NCBI GenBank assembly: GCA_021287075.1
Contig: JAJTBD010000017.1
Location: 1 to 64,000, forward strand
Source: Micrococcales bacterium
GTDB lineage: Bacteria > Actinomycetota > Actinomycetes > Actinomycetales > Dermatophilaceae
Reading direction: 5' to 3'
Length of the DNA stretch: 64,000 bases
Below, in pieces: positions 26,766 to 37,553 of this stretch (position 1 is its first letter; each line of letters begins with the position of its first letter). Both the position numbers and the translations under genes were made by a program. The notes under the pieces were generated by a model. That model did not search any database. It saw nothing but the letters and a program-made list of their open reading frames with translations, and was not told the origin of the DNA.

Positions 26766-27718
26766 GCCATGAGGGTGAGCAGCTCATAGGCCACGTGGGA
26801 GGCCGCGACAGCGGTCACCTCGGCGTGGTCATAGACCGGCGCCACCTCGACGACGTCGGCACCGACGATGTTGAGCGGCTCCATGCCGCGCAGGATCTCG
26901 AGCAGCTCCCTGCTGGTCAGGCCCCCCGCCTCGGGGGTGCCGGTCGCGGGGGCGAATGCCGGGTCGAGCACGTCGATGTCGATCGAGACATAGACCGGGT
27001 GGTCGCCGACGCGCTGGAGGATGCGCTCCACGGCCCCGGCCACGCCGATCCGGTCGATGTCGCGGCTGTGCACGATCGTGAAGCCGAGCTCCTCGTCGTC
27101 GAGCAGGTCGGACCGGTCATAGAGGGGGCCGCGGATGCCGACGTGGGAGGAGTTGCCCTTGACCAGGATGCCCTCCTCGGAGGCCCGGCGGAACGGCGTG
27201 CCATGGGTGTAGGGCGCGCCGAAGTAGGTGTCCCACGTGTCGAGGTGGGCGTCGAAGTGCACCAGCGCGAGGGGGCCGTGGACCGAGTGCAGGGCGCGCA
27301 GGGAGGGCAGTGCGATCGTGTGGTCGCCGCCGAGGATGAGGACCTGCTGGCGCTGGCTGACCAGCGCCCGGACACCGGCATCGACCTGGCCGAGGGCCTC
27401 CTCGATGTCAAAGGGGTTGGCCACGATGTCGCCGGCGTCGACGACCTGCGCGAGCTCGAAGGGCGCCGCGTCCTGCGCCGGGTTGTAGGGCCGCAGCAGT
27501 TTGGAGATGGCCCGGATGGCACCGGGACCGAAGCGGGCACCCGGGCGAAAGGAGACGCCGGTGTCGAAGGGCACGCCGACCACCGCGATGTCGTGGCGCT
27601 CGACGTCCTCGATCCGGGGGAGCCGGGCAAAGGTCTGCTCACCCGCATAGCGCGGCACACTCACGCCGTTGACAGGCCCGACGATCCCCTCGGCTGATAC
27701 GACCCGGTTGTGCTGCAT
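26747..27718 (-). CDS. speB: agmatinase / ureohydrolase family protein
   Basis: Mn-dependent arginase-fold enzyme releasing urea from agmatine or a related guanidino compound. Metal motifs are [13 protein letters not shown] and [19 protein letters not shown], in the right order; the last is the family signature. From ATG 27718, after GAGGAGA, there are 323 residues. Guanidinobutyrase or another guanidino substrate is possible, since specificity loops cannot be read by eye. The open frame upstream is antisense to ligD and not used. The 3' end carries an in-frame duplicated terminus. Confidence 0.88.
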   Translation of the reverse strand: MQHNRVVSAEGIVGPVNGVSVPRYAGEQTFARLPRIEDVERHDIAVVGVPFDTGVSFRPGARFGPGAIRAISKLLRPYNPAQDAAPFELAQVVDAGDIVANPFDIEEALGQVDAGVRALVSQRQQVLILGGDHTIALPSLRALHSVHGPLALVHFDAHLDTWDTYFGAPYTHGTPFRRASEEGILVKGNSSHVGIRGPLYDRSDLLDDEELGFTIVHSRDIDRIGVAGAVERILQRVGDHPVYVSIDIDVLDPAFAPATGTPEAGGLTSRELLEILRGMEPLNIVGADVVEVAPVYDHAEVTAVAASHVAYELLTLMARRHHG

Positions 27719-27792
27719 GGCGTCTCCTCGAGGGTGTGCGTGGTCCGGGCTCCGAGCGTATTGCAGCGACCACGGCCTGCGGGAGGGATCGC

Positions 27793-28671
27793 TCAGAGGA
27801 GGTCGGCCAGCAGGTCGCCGTGCCGCTCGAGACGGTCGGCCATGTCCTCGAAGAGCACCTGCTCCAGGGCCCCCTCGGTCTCGGCCCCGGCCTCGACCTC
27901 GGCCCAGGTGCGCGGCGTGGCAGCGCACGGGATCTCCTTGCCGCGCAACGAGTATGGGCTGATCGTCGTCTTGTGGGTGACATTCTGGCTCCAGTCGAGC
28001 AGCACCTTGCCGGGCCGCAGCGACTTGGTCATCTTCCACACGACCAGCTCGGGGAGCCGGGCGGTCAGCTCCTGGGCGAGCTGCTGGGCCAGGTCGCGCA
28101 CCTGCTCGCTCGTCAGGTCGCCGCCGAGCGCGGCATACAGCTGCATCCCCTTGCTGCCGGACGTGACCGGATAGAGCCGCATCCCGAGGGCCTCCAGGCG
28201 CTCGCGGACCTCGATGGCCACCTGGCTGCACTCGCGCAGCCCTGCGCCCGGCCCCGGGTCGAGGTCGATGACGAGCCGGTCGGGGTTGAGGCGGTTGCCG
28301 TCGTCGTCGACCTGCCACTGGTGCACATGCAGCTCGAGGGCGTTGAGGTTGACCAGATAGGTCAGGGTCGCGATGTCGAGCACGAGGGGATAGGTGATGT
28401 CGTCGACGGTCGCGCGTGGCAGCCACGAAGGGGCGCCCGACGGCAGGTTCTTCTCGAAGAAGCTCTGGTCGGCCACCCCGTGCGGCCAGCGGATCCGGGT
28501 CACCGGGCGTCGGGCGAGGTGGGGGAGCAGGGTCGGCGCGATGCTCGCGTAGTAGTGCAGCACCTCGCCCTTGGTCGTCTCCGTCGCGGGATACATGACC
28601 TTCTCGAGGCTGCTCAGTTTGAGCCGGCGCCCCTCGATCTCGACGGTCGTCACCGATGGGGTCTCAGCCAT
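27793..28671 (-). CDS. ligD: LigD-type polymerase domain protein of non-homologous end joining
   Basis: A stand-alone primase-polymerase (PolDom). [20 protein letters not shown] starts the domain, catalytic acids are in [11 protein letters not shown] (D-x-D), the [12 protein letters not shown] segment carries the catalytic histidine-equivalent region, and [15 protein letters not shown] follows. The enzyme fills gaps at broken ends during Ku-dependent repair. 292 residues. It starts inside the 3' end of the ligase gene (8-base overlap), so both are translated together. No phosphoesterase domain is present. Confidence 0.92.
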   Translation of the reverse strand: MAETPSVTTVEIEGRRLKLSSLEKVMYPATETTKGEVLHYYASIAPTLLPHLARRPVTRIRWPHGVADQSFFEKNLPSGAPSWLPRATVDDITYPLVLDIATLTYLVNLNALELHVHQWQVDDDGNRLNPDRLVIDLDPGPGAGLRECSQVAIEVRERLEALGMRLYPVTSGSKGMQLYAALGGDLTSEQVRDLAQQLAQELTARLPELVVWKMTKSLRPGKVLLDWSQNVTHKTTISPYSLRGKEIPCAATPRTWAEVEAGAETEGALEQVLFEDMADRLERHGDLLADLL

Positions 28672-29602
28672 TGCGCAGGTCCTCCGCGGTCAGGTCGGTG
28701 CGTGTGCCGAGGTATGCCGGCTGGCGCAGTTTGCCGGTCTTGCCGGGCCCCAGCGAGCGCGCCTCCACGACCACCTCGGGGCGGACCCACACGACACCGA
28801 CGGCGTCCTCGCGCGGCACCGGGCTGGCGAAGGGGCTCGCGTCGATCTCGAGTCCTGAGAGCCGTTGCTGGAGAACGGCGCCCGCCTTGCCGGCCAGACC
28901 CGAGCCCATCTTGCCGGCATACTCCCAGCCGTCCGGTCCGGGTATGCCGATCAGCACCGCACCGAGCTTGGTCGTCGAGTCGGTCTCGTATCGCCAGCCG
29001 CCCACGACCGCGCTGATCGTGTCGCGGTGGGGGAGCTTGCGCCAGTCGTCGGAGCGCCGCCCTGACAGATAGGTGCTGGTGCGGCGCTTGCTGACGACGC
29101 CCTCGAGCCCCTGCTCCTTGGTCGCCCGGTGCAGCTGCTCGCCGTCGTCATAGGTCGGGGGCACCTGCCAGTGGGGCCCGGCGAGCTCGGCCTGCTCGAG
29201 GAGGTGGCGGCGGACCGTCCACGGCTGGGCGGTGATGTCCTGGCCCATCACGCGCAGGAGGTCGAAGACCATGAGCGTCACCGGGCGGACCGTCGCCAGC
29301 CGCTCTGCCTTGGCCCGGTCCTTGACGTGCATCCGCTCACCGAGGGCCCGGAAGGAGGGCCGGCCCCGCTCCAGCGCGACGATCTCCCCGTCGAGCAGCA
29401 TGTCGTCGAGCTCGCCCGCGAGGCCGGCCAGCTCGGGATAGCTGACCGTCACGTCGTTGCCGTTGCGCGAGGTGATGCTCATCTGCCCGTCGTGCACGTC
29501 CACCAGCACGCGCATGCCGTCCCACTTGACCTCGTGCACCCATGCCGGGCCCGCGGGGATGCGGGTCGCGGGGGTGGCGAGCATGGGCTGCATGCGACCC
29601 AT
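28664..29602 (-). CDS. ATP-dependent DNA ligase (LigD ligase domain)
   Basis: The nucleotidyltransferase motif is HEVKWDGMR, with the adenylated Lys near residue 26. Motif III is LDDMLLDGEIVAL, motif IV is GLEGVVSKR, and motif V is WRKLPHRD. An OB-fold follows (VVGGWRYETDSTTKLGAVL). 312 residues from ATG 29602; ATG 29593 (MQPMLATPATR) is the start usual in relatives. Paired with the polymerase gene and divergent from ku, this is a complete NHEJ set split into separate proteins rather than the fused mycobacterial LigD. Confidence 0.92.
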   Translation of the reverse strand: MGRMQPMLATPATRIPAGPAWVHEVKWDGMRVLVDVHDGQMSITSRNGNDVTVSYPELAGLAGELDDMLLDGEIVALERGRPSFRALGERMHVKDRAKAERLATVRPVTLMVFDLLRVMGQDITAQPWTVRRHLLEQAELAGPHWQVPPTYDDGEQLHRATKEQGLEGVVSKRRTSTYLSGRRSDDWRKLPHRDTISAVVGGWRYETDSTTKLGAVLIGIPGPDGWEYAGKMGSGLAGKAGAVLQQRLSGLEIDASPFASPVPREDAVGVVWVRPEVVVEARSLGPGKTGKLRQPAYLGTRTDLTAEDLRNG

Positions 29603-29675
29603 CCTGACCTATCGGGCACGTACGCTGGTGGGCGACCACGCGGCATACCCGCGCACGATCAGGAGGGATCAGGCG

Positions 29676-30539
29676 ATGCGAGCGATCTGGAAGGGCGCGG
29701 TCTCCTTCGGCCTCGTCAACGTGCCGGTGCGGCTCTACTCCGCCACCGAGAACCACGACGTGCAGTTCCGGCAGGTGCACCGCGAGGACGGCGGGCGGAT
29801 CAAGTACCAGCGGGTGTGCTCGATCGACGGCCAGGAGGTCGCCTACGACGACATCGCCAAGGGCTATGAGACCGAGGACGGCCAGATGGTCGTGCTCACC
29901 GACGAGGACTTCAAGGACCTGCCCACCCGCTCGACCAAGGAGATCGCCGTCGAGAAGTTCGTGCCGGCCGACCAGGTCGACCCGATGCTGCTCGACAAGT
30001 CCTACTATCTCGAGCCCGACAAGTCGGCGACCAAGCCCTATGTGCTGCTGCGCGATGCCCTCGAGAAGCAGGAGCGGATGGCGATCGTCACCGTCTCGAT
30101 CCGCACCCGCATGACGATGGCCGTGCTCCGGGTGCGCGACGGCGTCATCGTGATGCAGACGATGCTGTGGCCCGACGAGGTGCGCACCCCCGACTTCGGC
30201 TCGATCGAGACCGAGCACGCCACCGACAAGGAGCTGGCGATGGCCGATGTGCTGATCGAGCAGCTCGCCGGTGACTACGACGCGGGCGAGTACACCGACG
30301 AGTACGCCGAGGCGCTCGACTCGCTGGTCAAGGCCAAGGTCGAGGGCGGCGAGGTCAAGGCCGCCCCCGAGGCCAAGGACGAGTCCGGCGAGGTCGTGGA
30401 TCTCCTTGCGGCACTTGCGAAGTCGGTCGAAAAGGCCAAGGCCGCCCGCGGCGAGGCGAGCGACGGCGAGGCAGACGAGAAGCCGGCCAAGAAGGCCGCC
30501 GCCAAGAAGTCGACGGCTAGGAAGAAGGCGGCCTCCTAG
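29676..30539 (+). CDS. ku: Ku DNA end-binding protein
   Basis: Homodimeric ring protein that loads on double-strand DNA ends and recruits LigD. N-terminal MRAIWKGAVSFGLVNVPVRL is the family signature; the core continues through LLRDALEKQERMAIV and SIETEHATDKELAMA. The C-terminal ~50 residues are Lys/Ala-rich (PAKKAAAKKSTARKKAAS), like mycobacterial Ku tails that aid DNA binding. ATG 29676 has AGGAGGGA 7 bases upstream; 287 residues. Divergent from the ligD pair. Confidence 0.95.
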   Translation: MRAIWKGAVSFGLVNVPVRLYSATENHDVQFRQVHREDGGRIKYQRVCSIDGQEVAYDDIAKGYETEDGQMVVLTDEDFKDLPTRSTKEIAVEKFVPADQVDPMLLDKSYYLEPDKSATKPYVLLRDALEKQERMAIVTVSIRTRMTMAVLRVRDGVIVMQTMLWPDEVRTPDFGSIETEHATDKELAMADVLIEQLAGDYDAGEYTDEYAEALDSLVKAKVEGGEVKAAPEAKDESGEVVDLLAALAKSVEKAKAARGEASDGEADEKPAKKAAAKKSTARKKAAS

Positions 30540-30586
30540 GCAGGGCACCAGCGGCTCGGGTCCCGGCTGGCGGCCGCCTCAATAAA

Positions 30587-30607
30587 GTGATATCAATTAG
30601 ATGTCAC
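30587..30607. promoter_or_regulatory. near-palindromic operator before the SPFH-RHH operon
   Basis: GTGATATCA (30587-30595) faces AGATGTCAC (30599-30607): 9 of 10 pairs match around the centre if the outer T-G is counted as mismatch. It lies 31 bp before the SPFH start in an AT-rich patch (AATAAAGTGATATCAATTAG) that stands out in this GC-rich genome. The RHH protein encoded downstream is the obvious candidate ligand (inference). Confidence 0.55.
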
Positions 30608-30638
30608 ATTGAGTCGCGAACTGTTCTAGGGGGACAGC

Positions 30639-31649
30639 ATGAGCGAGCACATCCCGACCACGCCGTCGGCCGGCGCCGACGCGGCCACCGACCCGATCGC
30701 GGTCCCGCCGTCCGACCGGCCAGTCGGCAGCAGCGGCGCGCGGGTCGACGTCACGGAGCGACCGGCCTGGCACCTCAACGGCTTCGCCGCGATCGGGCTC
30801 GCGCTCGCGCTTCTCGCCGGCGCGGCCTACCTCGTCTACCGGTCGCTGCAGGTGACCTTCGCGGCCGTCGACCCGGAGTCCACCCCGCCCGAGTTGCCGC
30901 CCTTCATCGCGGGCCTCCTGCTCGTGGTCCTCGCAGCCCTGGTCCTGTCCTCGCTGGTCATCGTCGCGCCGGGAGAGACACGGGTGGTGCAGTTCTTCGG
31001 CCGGTATGCCGGGACCCTGCGGCAGACCGGTCTGTCGATGGTGCTGCCGCTTGCGTCGCGCTCGCGGATCTCCGCCAGGGTCAACAACTTCGAGACCGCG
31101 GCGCTCAAGGTCAACGACGCAGACGGCAACCCGGTCGAGATCGGTGCCATCGTCGTCTGGCAGGTCGCCGACACCGCCAAGGCCAAGTTCGCCGTGGAGG
31201 ACTACAAGTCCTTCGTCCGGGTCCAGGCCGAGGCAGCGCTGCGGCACGTGACCACGAGCTATCCATATGACGACCCCACGGGCGGCGGGGACTCCCTGCG
31301 TGGGTCGACCGACATGGTCTCCGACGAGCTCGCCCACGAGGTCGCGGAGCGGGTCTCGGTCGCAGGCGTCGAGATCGTCGAGGTGCGCATCTCCCATCTC
31401 GCCTATGCGCCCGAGATCGCCCAGGCGATGCTCCAGCGGCAGCAGGCGTCGGCCATCGTCGCGGCCCGCTCGCGCATCGTCGAGGGTGCCGTCGGGATGG
31501 TCGAGATGGCGCTCGACAAGCTCGACGAGAAGGACATCGTCGAGCTGGACCCGGAGCGACGGGCAGCGATGGTCTCCAACCTCCTGGTCGTCCTGTGCGG
31601 CGAGTCCAAGGCCAGCCCTGTCGTCAACGCAGGTTCGCTCTACACCTGA
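30639..31649 (+). CDS. SPFH (band 7) domain membrane protein
   Basis: 336 residues. A hydrophilic N-terminus is followed by two helices (residues ~48-68 and ~88-110) and an SPFH domain beginning [20 protein letters not shown] and including [13 protein letters not shown] and [18 protein letters not shown]. The flotillin/slipin-like domain scaffolds membrane microdomains. ATG 30639 follows AGGGGGA. A two-base gap to the RHH gene marks an operon. Partners and function in bacteria are largely unknown. Confidence 0.9.
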   Translation: MSEHIPTTPSAGADAATDPIAVPPSDRPVGSSGARVDVTERPAWHLNGFAAIGLALALLAGAAYLVYRSLQVTFAAVDPESTPPELPPFIAGLLLVVLAALVLSSLVIVAPGETRVVQFFGRYAGTLRQTGLSMVLPLASRSRISARVNNFETAALKVNDADGNPVEIGAIVVWQVADTAKAKFAVEDYKSFVRVQAEAALRHVTTSYPYDDPTGGGDSLRGSTDMVSDELAHEVAERVSVAGVEIVEVRISHLAYAPEIAQAMLQRQQASAIVAARSRIVEGAVGMVEMALDKLDEKDIVELDPERRAAMVSNLLVVLCGESKASPVVNAGSLYT

Positions 31650-31651
31650 GC

Positions 31652-31882
31652 ATGACACCGGATCCCACACGCAGGGGGAAGCCGGAGCGGCGCCAGGTGC
31701 CGCTACGGCTTGACCCTGCCGTCCACGACGCGCTCACCCGCTGGGCGGCAGACGAACTGCGCAGCGTCAACGCTCAGGTCGAGCTGATCATCCGCAGGGC
31801 TCTCGCCGCCGAGGGGCGGATGCCCTCCGACGCCGGCTCCGTGCCCAGACGGGGTCGGCCTCCCAAGAGCCCGGCGGAGTGA
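31652..31882 (+). CDS. Arc-type ribbon-helix-helix regulator
   Basis: 76 residues. RRQVPLRLDPAVHDALTRWA gives the beta-strand and first helix, and ELRSVNAQVELIIRRAL the second; this is the Arc/MetJ fold. The C-terminus is a flexible Pro/Arg tail (RRGRPPKSPAE). It probably represses its own operon at the palindrome 30587-30607. Starts 3 bases after the SPFH stop. The pairing of an SPFH gene with an Arc-like protein recurs in actinobacteria as far as I recall. Confidence 0.85.
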   Translation: MTPDPTRRGKPERRQVPLRLDPAVHDALTRWAADELRSVNAQVELIIRRALAAEGRMPSDAGSVPRRGRPPKSPAE

Positions 31883-31906
31883 CCCGACCGGGTGCAGTCC
31901 GGGCTG

Positions 31907-32413
31907 TCAGTCAAAGAGCTCGAGCTGCTCGCTGGGCGACCACAGCCCCTCGTGGGCGAGCAGGATCTCCTTGCGTCGCAGGCCGCCCGCGAAGCCGACG
32001 AGCGAGCCGTCGGCGCCGATCACCCGGTGACAGGGGATGACCACCGGCAGCGGGTTCGCCCCCGCTGCGGCGCCGACGGCCCGGCTCGCGGCCGAGGCCG
32101 TCAGCCCGACGGCCTCGGCGATCTGCCCATAGGTGCGGCTCTGGCCAAAAGGTATGCCGCGCAAGGCATCCCACACCCGGCGCTGGAAGTCCGTCCCCTC
32201 TGGCCGCAGGGGGAGGTCGAAGTCGGTCAGCTCCCCGGCGAAATAGGCCGCCAGCTGCCGCTCGGCCTCGGCGAGCAGGGCCGGCGCATGGGCCGGCACG
32301 TGGTTGAGGCGCGTGGAGTCCTCGAGGAACTCCACCGCCACGAGGGCGTCGTCATCGGCGACCAGCCCCAGCGGCCCGATGGGCGAGGGGATGACGAGGA
32401 CGGCGGCGCTCAT
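31907..32413 (-). CDS. ogt: methylated-DNA--protein-cysteine methyltransferase
   Basis: Suicide repair enzyme removing alkyl groups from O6-guanine. The acceptor-cysteine motif is LPVVIPCHRVIGADGSLVGF; helix-turn-helix FGQSRTYGQIAEAVG precedes it with the arginine finger. 168 residues, full length. Convergent with the RHH gene 24 bp away and divergent from the glycosylase gene, keeping two base-damage repair genes side by side. Confidence 0.94.
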   Translation of the reverse strand: MSAAVLVIPSPIGPLGLVADDDALVAVEFLEDSTRLNHVPAHAPALLAEAERQLAAYFAGELTDFDLPLRPEGTDFQRRVWDALRGIPFGQSRTYGQIAEAVGLTASAASRAVGAAAGANPLPVVIPCHRVIGADGSLVGFAGGLRRKEILLAHEGLWSPSEQLELFD

Positions 32414-32468
32414 ACCCGAGTCCTACCACGGGGCGCCCGCCCCGCGCTTCCGTGCGACGATCGACGGC

Positions 32469-33296
32469 ATGCCCGAGGGCCACACCATCCACCGACTCGC
32501 CCGTGCGCTCGACGACGCCTTCACGGGGAGCCGCCCCGAGGTCACCAGCCCGCAGGGGCGCTTCGCCGACGGCGCCGCGCGGCTCGACGGGCGCGACTTC
32601 CTCGGTGCGATGGCGTGGGGCAAGCACCTCTTCGCCGAGTTCGCCGGGGAGCAGTGGCTGCACGTGCACCTAGGTCTCATCGGCAAGTTCTCCGTGATCC
32701 CTGGCCGGTATGCCGCGCCGCCGCCGATCGAGGGCCAGGTGCGGCTGCGCCTGCTCACCGGCGGCGCCGTCGCCGACCTGCGAGGGCCCAACCTGTGTGC
32801 CGTCGTCACCCCGGGTGACGTGGAGGCGGTCACCGGGCGGCTGGGGGCGGACCCGCTGCGCGCGGACCCTGACGCCGACGCGGCATACGCCCGGATCCGC
32901 CGCAGCCGCAGGCCGATCGGCGAGCTACTGATGGACCAGAGCATCGTCGCGGGGATCGGCAATCTCTATCGCTGCGAGGTCCTCTTTCGCCACCGGGTCG
33001 ACCCGCACACCCCCGGCACCCAGCTGCGGCCGGCGACCTGGCAGGCGCTCTGGGACGACATCGTCGACCTGCTGGGCGTGGGTGTCGTCATGGGCCAGAT
33101 CGTCACGATGGACGACCAGCTCGAGGACCTGCGGCCGCTCATCGTCGCCGGCCAGCGGCCCGAGCCGGTGGAGCGACGCTTCTATGTCTACAAGCGCACC
33201 GGCGAGCCGTGCCGGGTCTGTGGGACGCGCATCCGCACCGAGCTGGCCGCGGGCCGCAATCTCTTCTGGTGCCCGCGCTGCCAGCGCCGCCACTGA
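32469..33296 (+). CDS. Fpg/Nei family DNA glycosylase / AP lyase
   Basis: Removes oxidised bases. N-terminal MPEGHTIHRLAR (P-E-G-H) has the catalytic Pro1/Glu2; the H2TH region is IGELLMDQSIVAGIGNLYRCEVLF. The C-terminal zinc finger is CRVCGTRIRTELAAGRNLFW followed by CPRCQ, with four Cys. PEGH rather than PELPEVE points to the Nei branch. ATG 32469 is set by the Met-Pro-Glu start that catalysis requires. 275 residues. Confidence 0.92.
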   Translation: MPEGHTIHRLARALDDAFTGSRPEVTSPQGRFADGAARLDGRDFLGAMAWGKHLFAEFAGEQWLHVHLGLIGKFSVIPGRYAAPPPIEGQVRLRLLTGGAVADLRGPNLCAVVTPGDVEAVTGRLGADPLRADPDADAAYARIRRSRRPIGELLMDQSIVAGIGNLYRCEVLFRHRVDPHTPGTQLRPATWQALWDDIVDLLGVGVVMGQIVTMDDQLEDLRPLIVAGQRPEPVERRFYVYKRTGEPCRVCGTRIRTELAAGRNLFWCPRCQRRH

Positions 33297-33677
33297 GGTG
33301 CGCCACGTGCAGTGAGGGAAAATCGGTGGCGCGCCCACCTGCCCGTCCCTCATCCTTGACGACGGACAGGGCCTGAGGAAGCGAGGAACCCCGGTGTGCC
33401 GTGGGCGGTCTCGCACATCTCCTCTGGTCCACGGAAGGATCCCTGCCTCTGCTCAAGGCTCTAGGTACAGGCACCTCGTGTGCCGAGCGGGTTCGACCCC
33501 CGTGGTGACGGCGGCGCGCGCCTGGACCCGGTCCGGCTCTGCACACCGGTGCCCGCCCTCGGGCCGCACCGGCGTCCGCCGGACGGGTCCGCGCGCCGCC
33601 CGATCCGACCGTCCACCGCCCCGCCCCGGGGCGACCCGTCATGGCGCGACCAGCAGACCAGGAAGGAGGTCACCGCC
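33297..33677. other. 381-bp gap with a tRNA-like 3' half
   Basis: No credible ORF fits. Bases ~33445-33505 hold a tRNA-like succession: GCCT/AGGC around CTGCTCA, a GGCAC-CTCGT-GTGCC arm like the long variable arm of Ser/Leu tRNAs, and GCGGG-TTCGACC-CCCGT like a T arm. The following GGTGACG finds no 5' partner upstream and no D arm is seen, so it is not a working tRNA as read. AGGAAGGAGG at 33659-33668 is the ribosome site of the next gene. Confidence 0.4.
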
Positions 33678-34349
33678 ATGCAGCTGCGAATCCGACACAT
33701 CATCGTCGACCCCCGAGAGTCCGTCCTCGTCTACCGCGACGGATGCCTTGTCACCACCCTGGGTGCCGGCCGCCACCCGCGGCCCCGCCGCGCCGTGCTG
33801 CGCCCGGTCGACCTCCGGGTGCAGCTGACGCCGGTCGCCTCGCAGGAGGTGCCCAGCGTCGAGGGAGCGACCGTGCGTGCCTCGCTGGTGATCCGCTGGT
33901 CGGTCCGCGACGCGGCCGCCTTCGTCGAGACCGCCGAGTCGGCGATCGACCAGGTCTACCTCGCCGCCCAGCTGGCCCTGCGCTCGGCCGTGGGCGCCCG
34001 CGGCGTCGACGACCTCACGGGCCCGAGCGCCCGGGCCGAGATCCAGGCCGACCTGACCCGGCCCGCCCAGGCGGCGGCCGCGGCATACGGCATCGAGGTC
34101 CACGAGGTCGTGCTCAAGGACCTCATCCTTCCGGCCGAGGTCCGTGAGGCGGCCGTCGCCGTGCTCACCGCACGGCAGCGCGGGCTCGCCCAGCTCGAGA
34201 CCGCGCGCGCCGAGACGGCCGCCATGCGCTCGCGGGCCAACGCGGCCCGCATCCTCCAGGACAGCCCGGCCCTGGCCAGGCAGCGCCTGGTCGAGTCGCT
34301 GCCCTATGGCACGCAGGTCGTCCTGCGGCTGGAGGACCTGGGCGGCTGA
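33678..34349 (+). CDS. soluble SPFH/slipin-like protein
   Basis: ATG 33678 sits behind a strong AGGAAGGAGG site; the longer upstream frame is not coding. 223 residues with no membrane helix: RIRHIIVDPRESVLVYRDG, then RPVDLRVQLTPVASQEVPS, ASLVIRWSVRDAAAF and YGIEVHEVVLKDLILPAEV, which is the stomatin/slipin core. A terminal helix LAQLETARAETAAMRSRANA probably oligomerises. The second SPFH gene within 4 kb. It ends at a large hairpin. Confidence 0.87.
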   Translation: MQLRIRHIIVDPRESVLVYRDGCLVTTLGAGRHPRPRRAVLRPVDLRVQLTPVASQEVPSVEGATVRASLVIRWSVRDAAAFVETAESAIDQVYLAAQLALRSAVGARGVDDLTGPSARAEIQADLTRPAQAAAAAYGIEVHEVVLKDLILPAEVREAAVAVLTARQRGLAQLETARAETAAMRSRANAARILQDSPALARQRLVESLPYGTQVVLRLEDLGG

Positions 34350-34369
34350 GCACGCCGGCTGCCTGACCA

Positions 34370-34412
34370 CGGTGCGGTATGCCGCGGGGAGACCCTGCGG
34401 CATACCGCACCG
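34370..34412 (+). terminator. 16-bp hairpin built from a GTATGCCGC / GCGGCATAC pair
   Basis: A perfect 16-bp stem (34370-34385 with 34397-34412) with an 11-base loop, beginning 21 bp after the slipin stop. Each arm contains the 9-bp word that recurs through the window. No T tail follows. Confidence 0.75.
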
Positions 34413-34413
34413 G

Positions 34414-34431
34414 TTTGCGCCCACGGCGAAC
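34414..34431. promoter_or_regulatory. candidate ClgR box upstream of clpC
   Basis: TTTGCGCCCACGGCGAAC agrees with the Corynebacterium ClgR consensus WNNWCGCYNANRGCGWWS, as I recall it, at all but one position (G for W). It lies 180 bp before the clpC start. ClgR activates clp genes under protein stress in actinobacteria. It directly abuts the preceding hairpin. Confidence 0.5.
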
Positions 34432-34610
34432 ATGAGCCGGGCACGCTCAACCCGGGAACACCCGCCCCCGTGCTCGCGTTGGCTCCCATGAGTCCCGTGA
34501 ACCGTCCCTGAAGCGGATCAGCCGTCTCGAAACCGGGGAAACGGGCGCGCCCACAGTCGGTGGGCGCGGATAGCATCGAGGACGACCTCGAAAGTCAGGA
34601 GCTAGAGACG

Positions 34611-37148
<2,538 letters not shown>

Positions 37149-37175
37149 CACACAGGGCCACTGGCCCACACCTGA

Positions 37176-37216
37176 GAGGTATGCCGCGCGCTCACCGAGC
37201 GCGCGGCATACCTCTG
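37176..37216 (+). terminator. 19-bp perfect hairpin after clpC, built from the recurrent 9-bp word
   Basis: 37176-37194 pairs without mismatch to 37198-37216, closing on a 3-base loop (ACC). Each arm contains GTATGCCGC or GCGGCATAC. It starts 28 bp after the clpC stop and 88 bp before the FMN riboswitch. It separates clpC from the rib operon. Confidence 0.85.
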
Positions 37217-37303
37217 TCTGGGTGCGGTCTGCGCCGCCACCCACAGGTCTCTGTGATCGGACCCATAGTGCGCACCCGAGGTGGCGTCGATAAGGTGCCA
37301 GCA

Positions 37304-37430
37304 ACGTGCTCCGGGGTCGGTGCAATTCCGAACCGGCGGTGACAGTCCGCGACCCGGCCGCAGCCAGCGGCCGGTTGACCTGGTGGAACTCCAGGACCGA
37401 CGGTGAAAGTCCGGATGGGAGGCAGCACGT
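37304..37430 (+). promoter_or_regulatory. FMN riboswitch (RFN element)
   Basis: P1 arms ACGTGCT (37304-37310) and AGCACGT (37424-37430) pair. Between them are the conserved RFN blocks: CGGGGTCGGTG, AATTCCGAACCGGCGGT, GACAGTCCGCGAC and GGTGAAAGTCCGGATGGGAG. Binding of FMN is expected to shut down expression of ribD-ribE-ribBA-ribH, starting 123 bp downstream, most likely by blocking translation or by termination. Confidence 0.95.
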
Positions 37431-37553
37431 GGACCGCCGGCACCCTGGCGCGATCCGCGAGACAGTGCGGATCCCCTTGGGCGCGTTGGCGATCGATGGG
37501 CATTCGCCTACCCCCGGAGCGTGACGACGACCGCTCCGAGAGGGAAGGGCCCG

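Noticed and set aside
33440..33510. functional tRNA-Ser gene
   Set aside because: The acceptor stem and D arm cannot be formed and loop position 37 is C instead of a purine; kept only as a finding.
33480..33677. 5' extension of the slipin reading frame
   Set aside because: The extension is Pro/Arg-rich, overlaps the tRNA-like region, and a strong ribosome site precedes ATG 33678.
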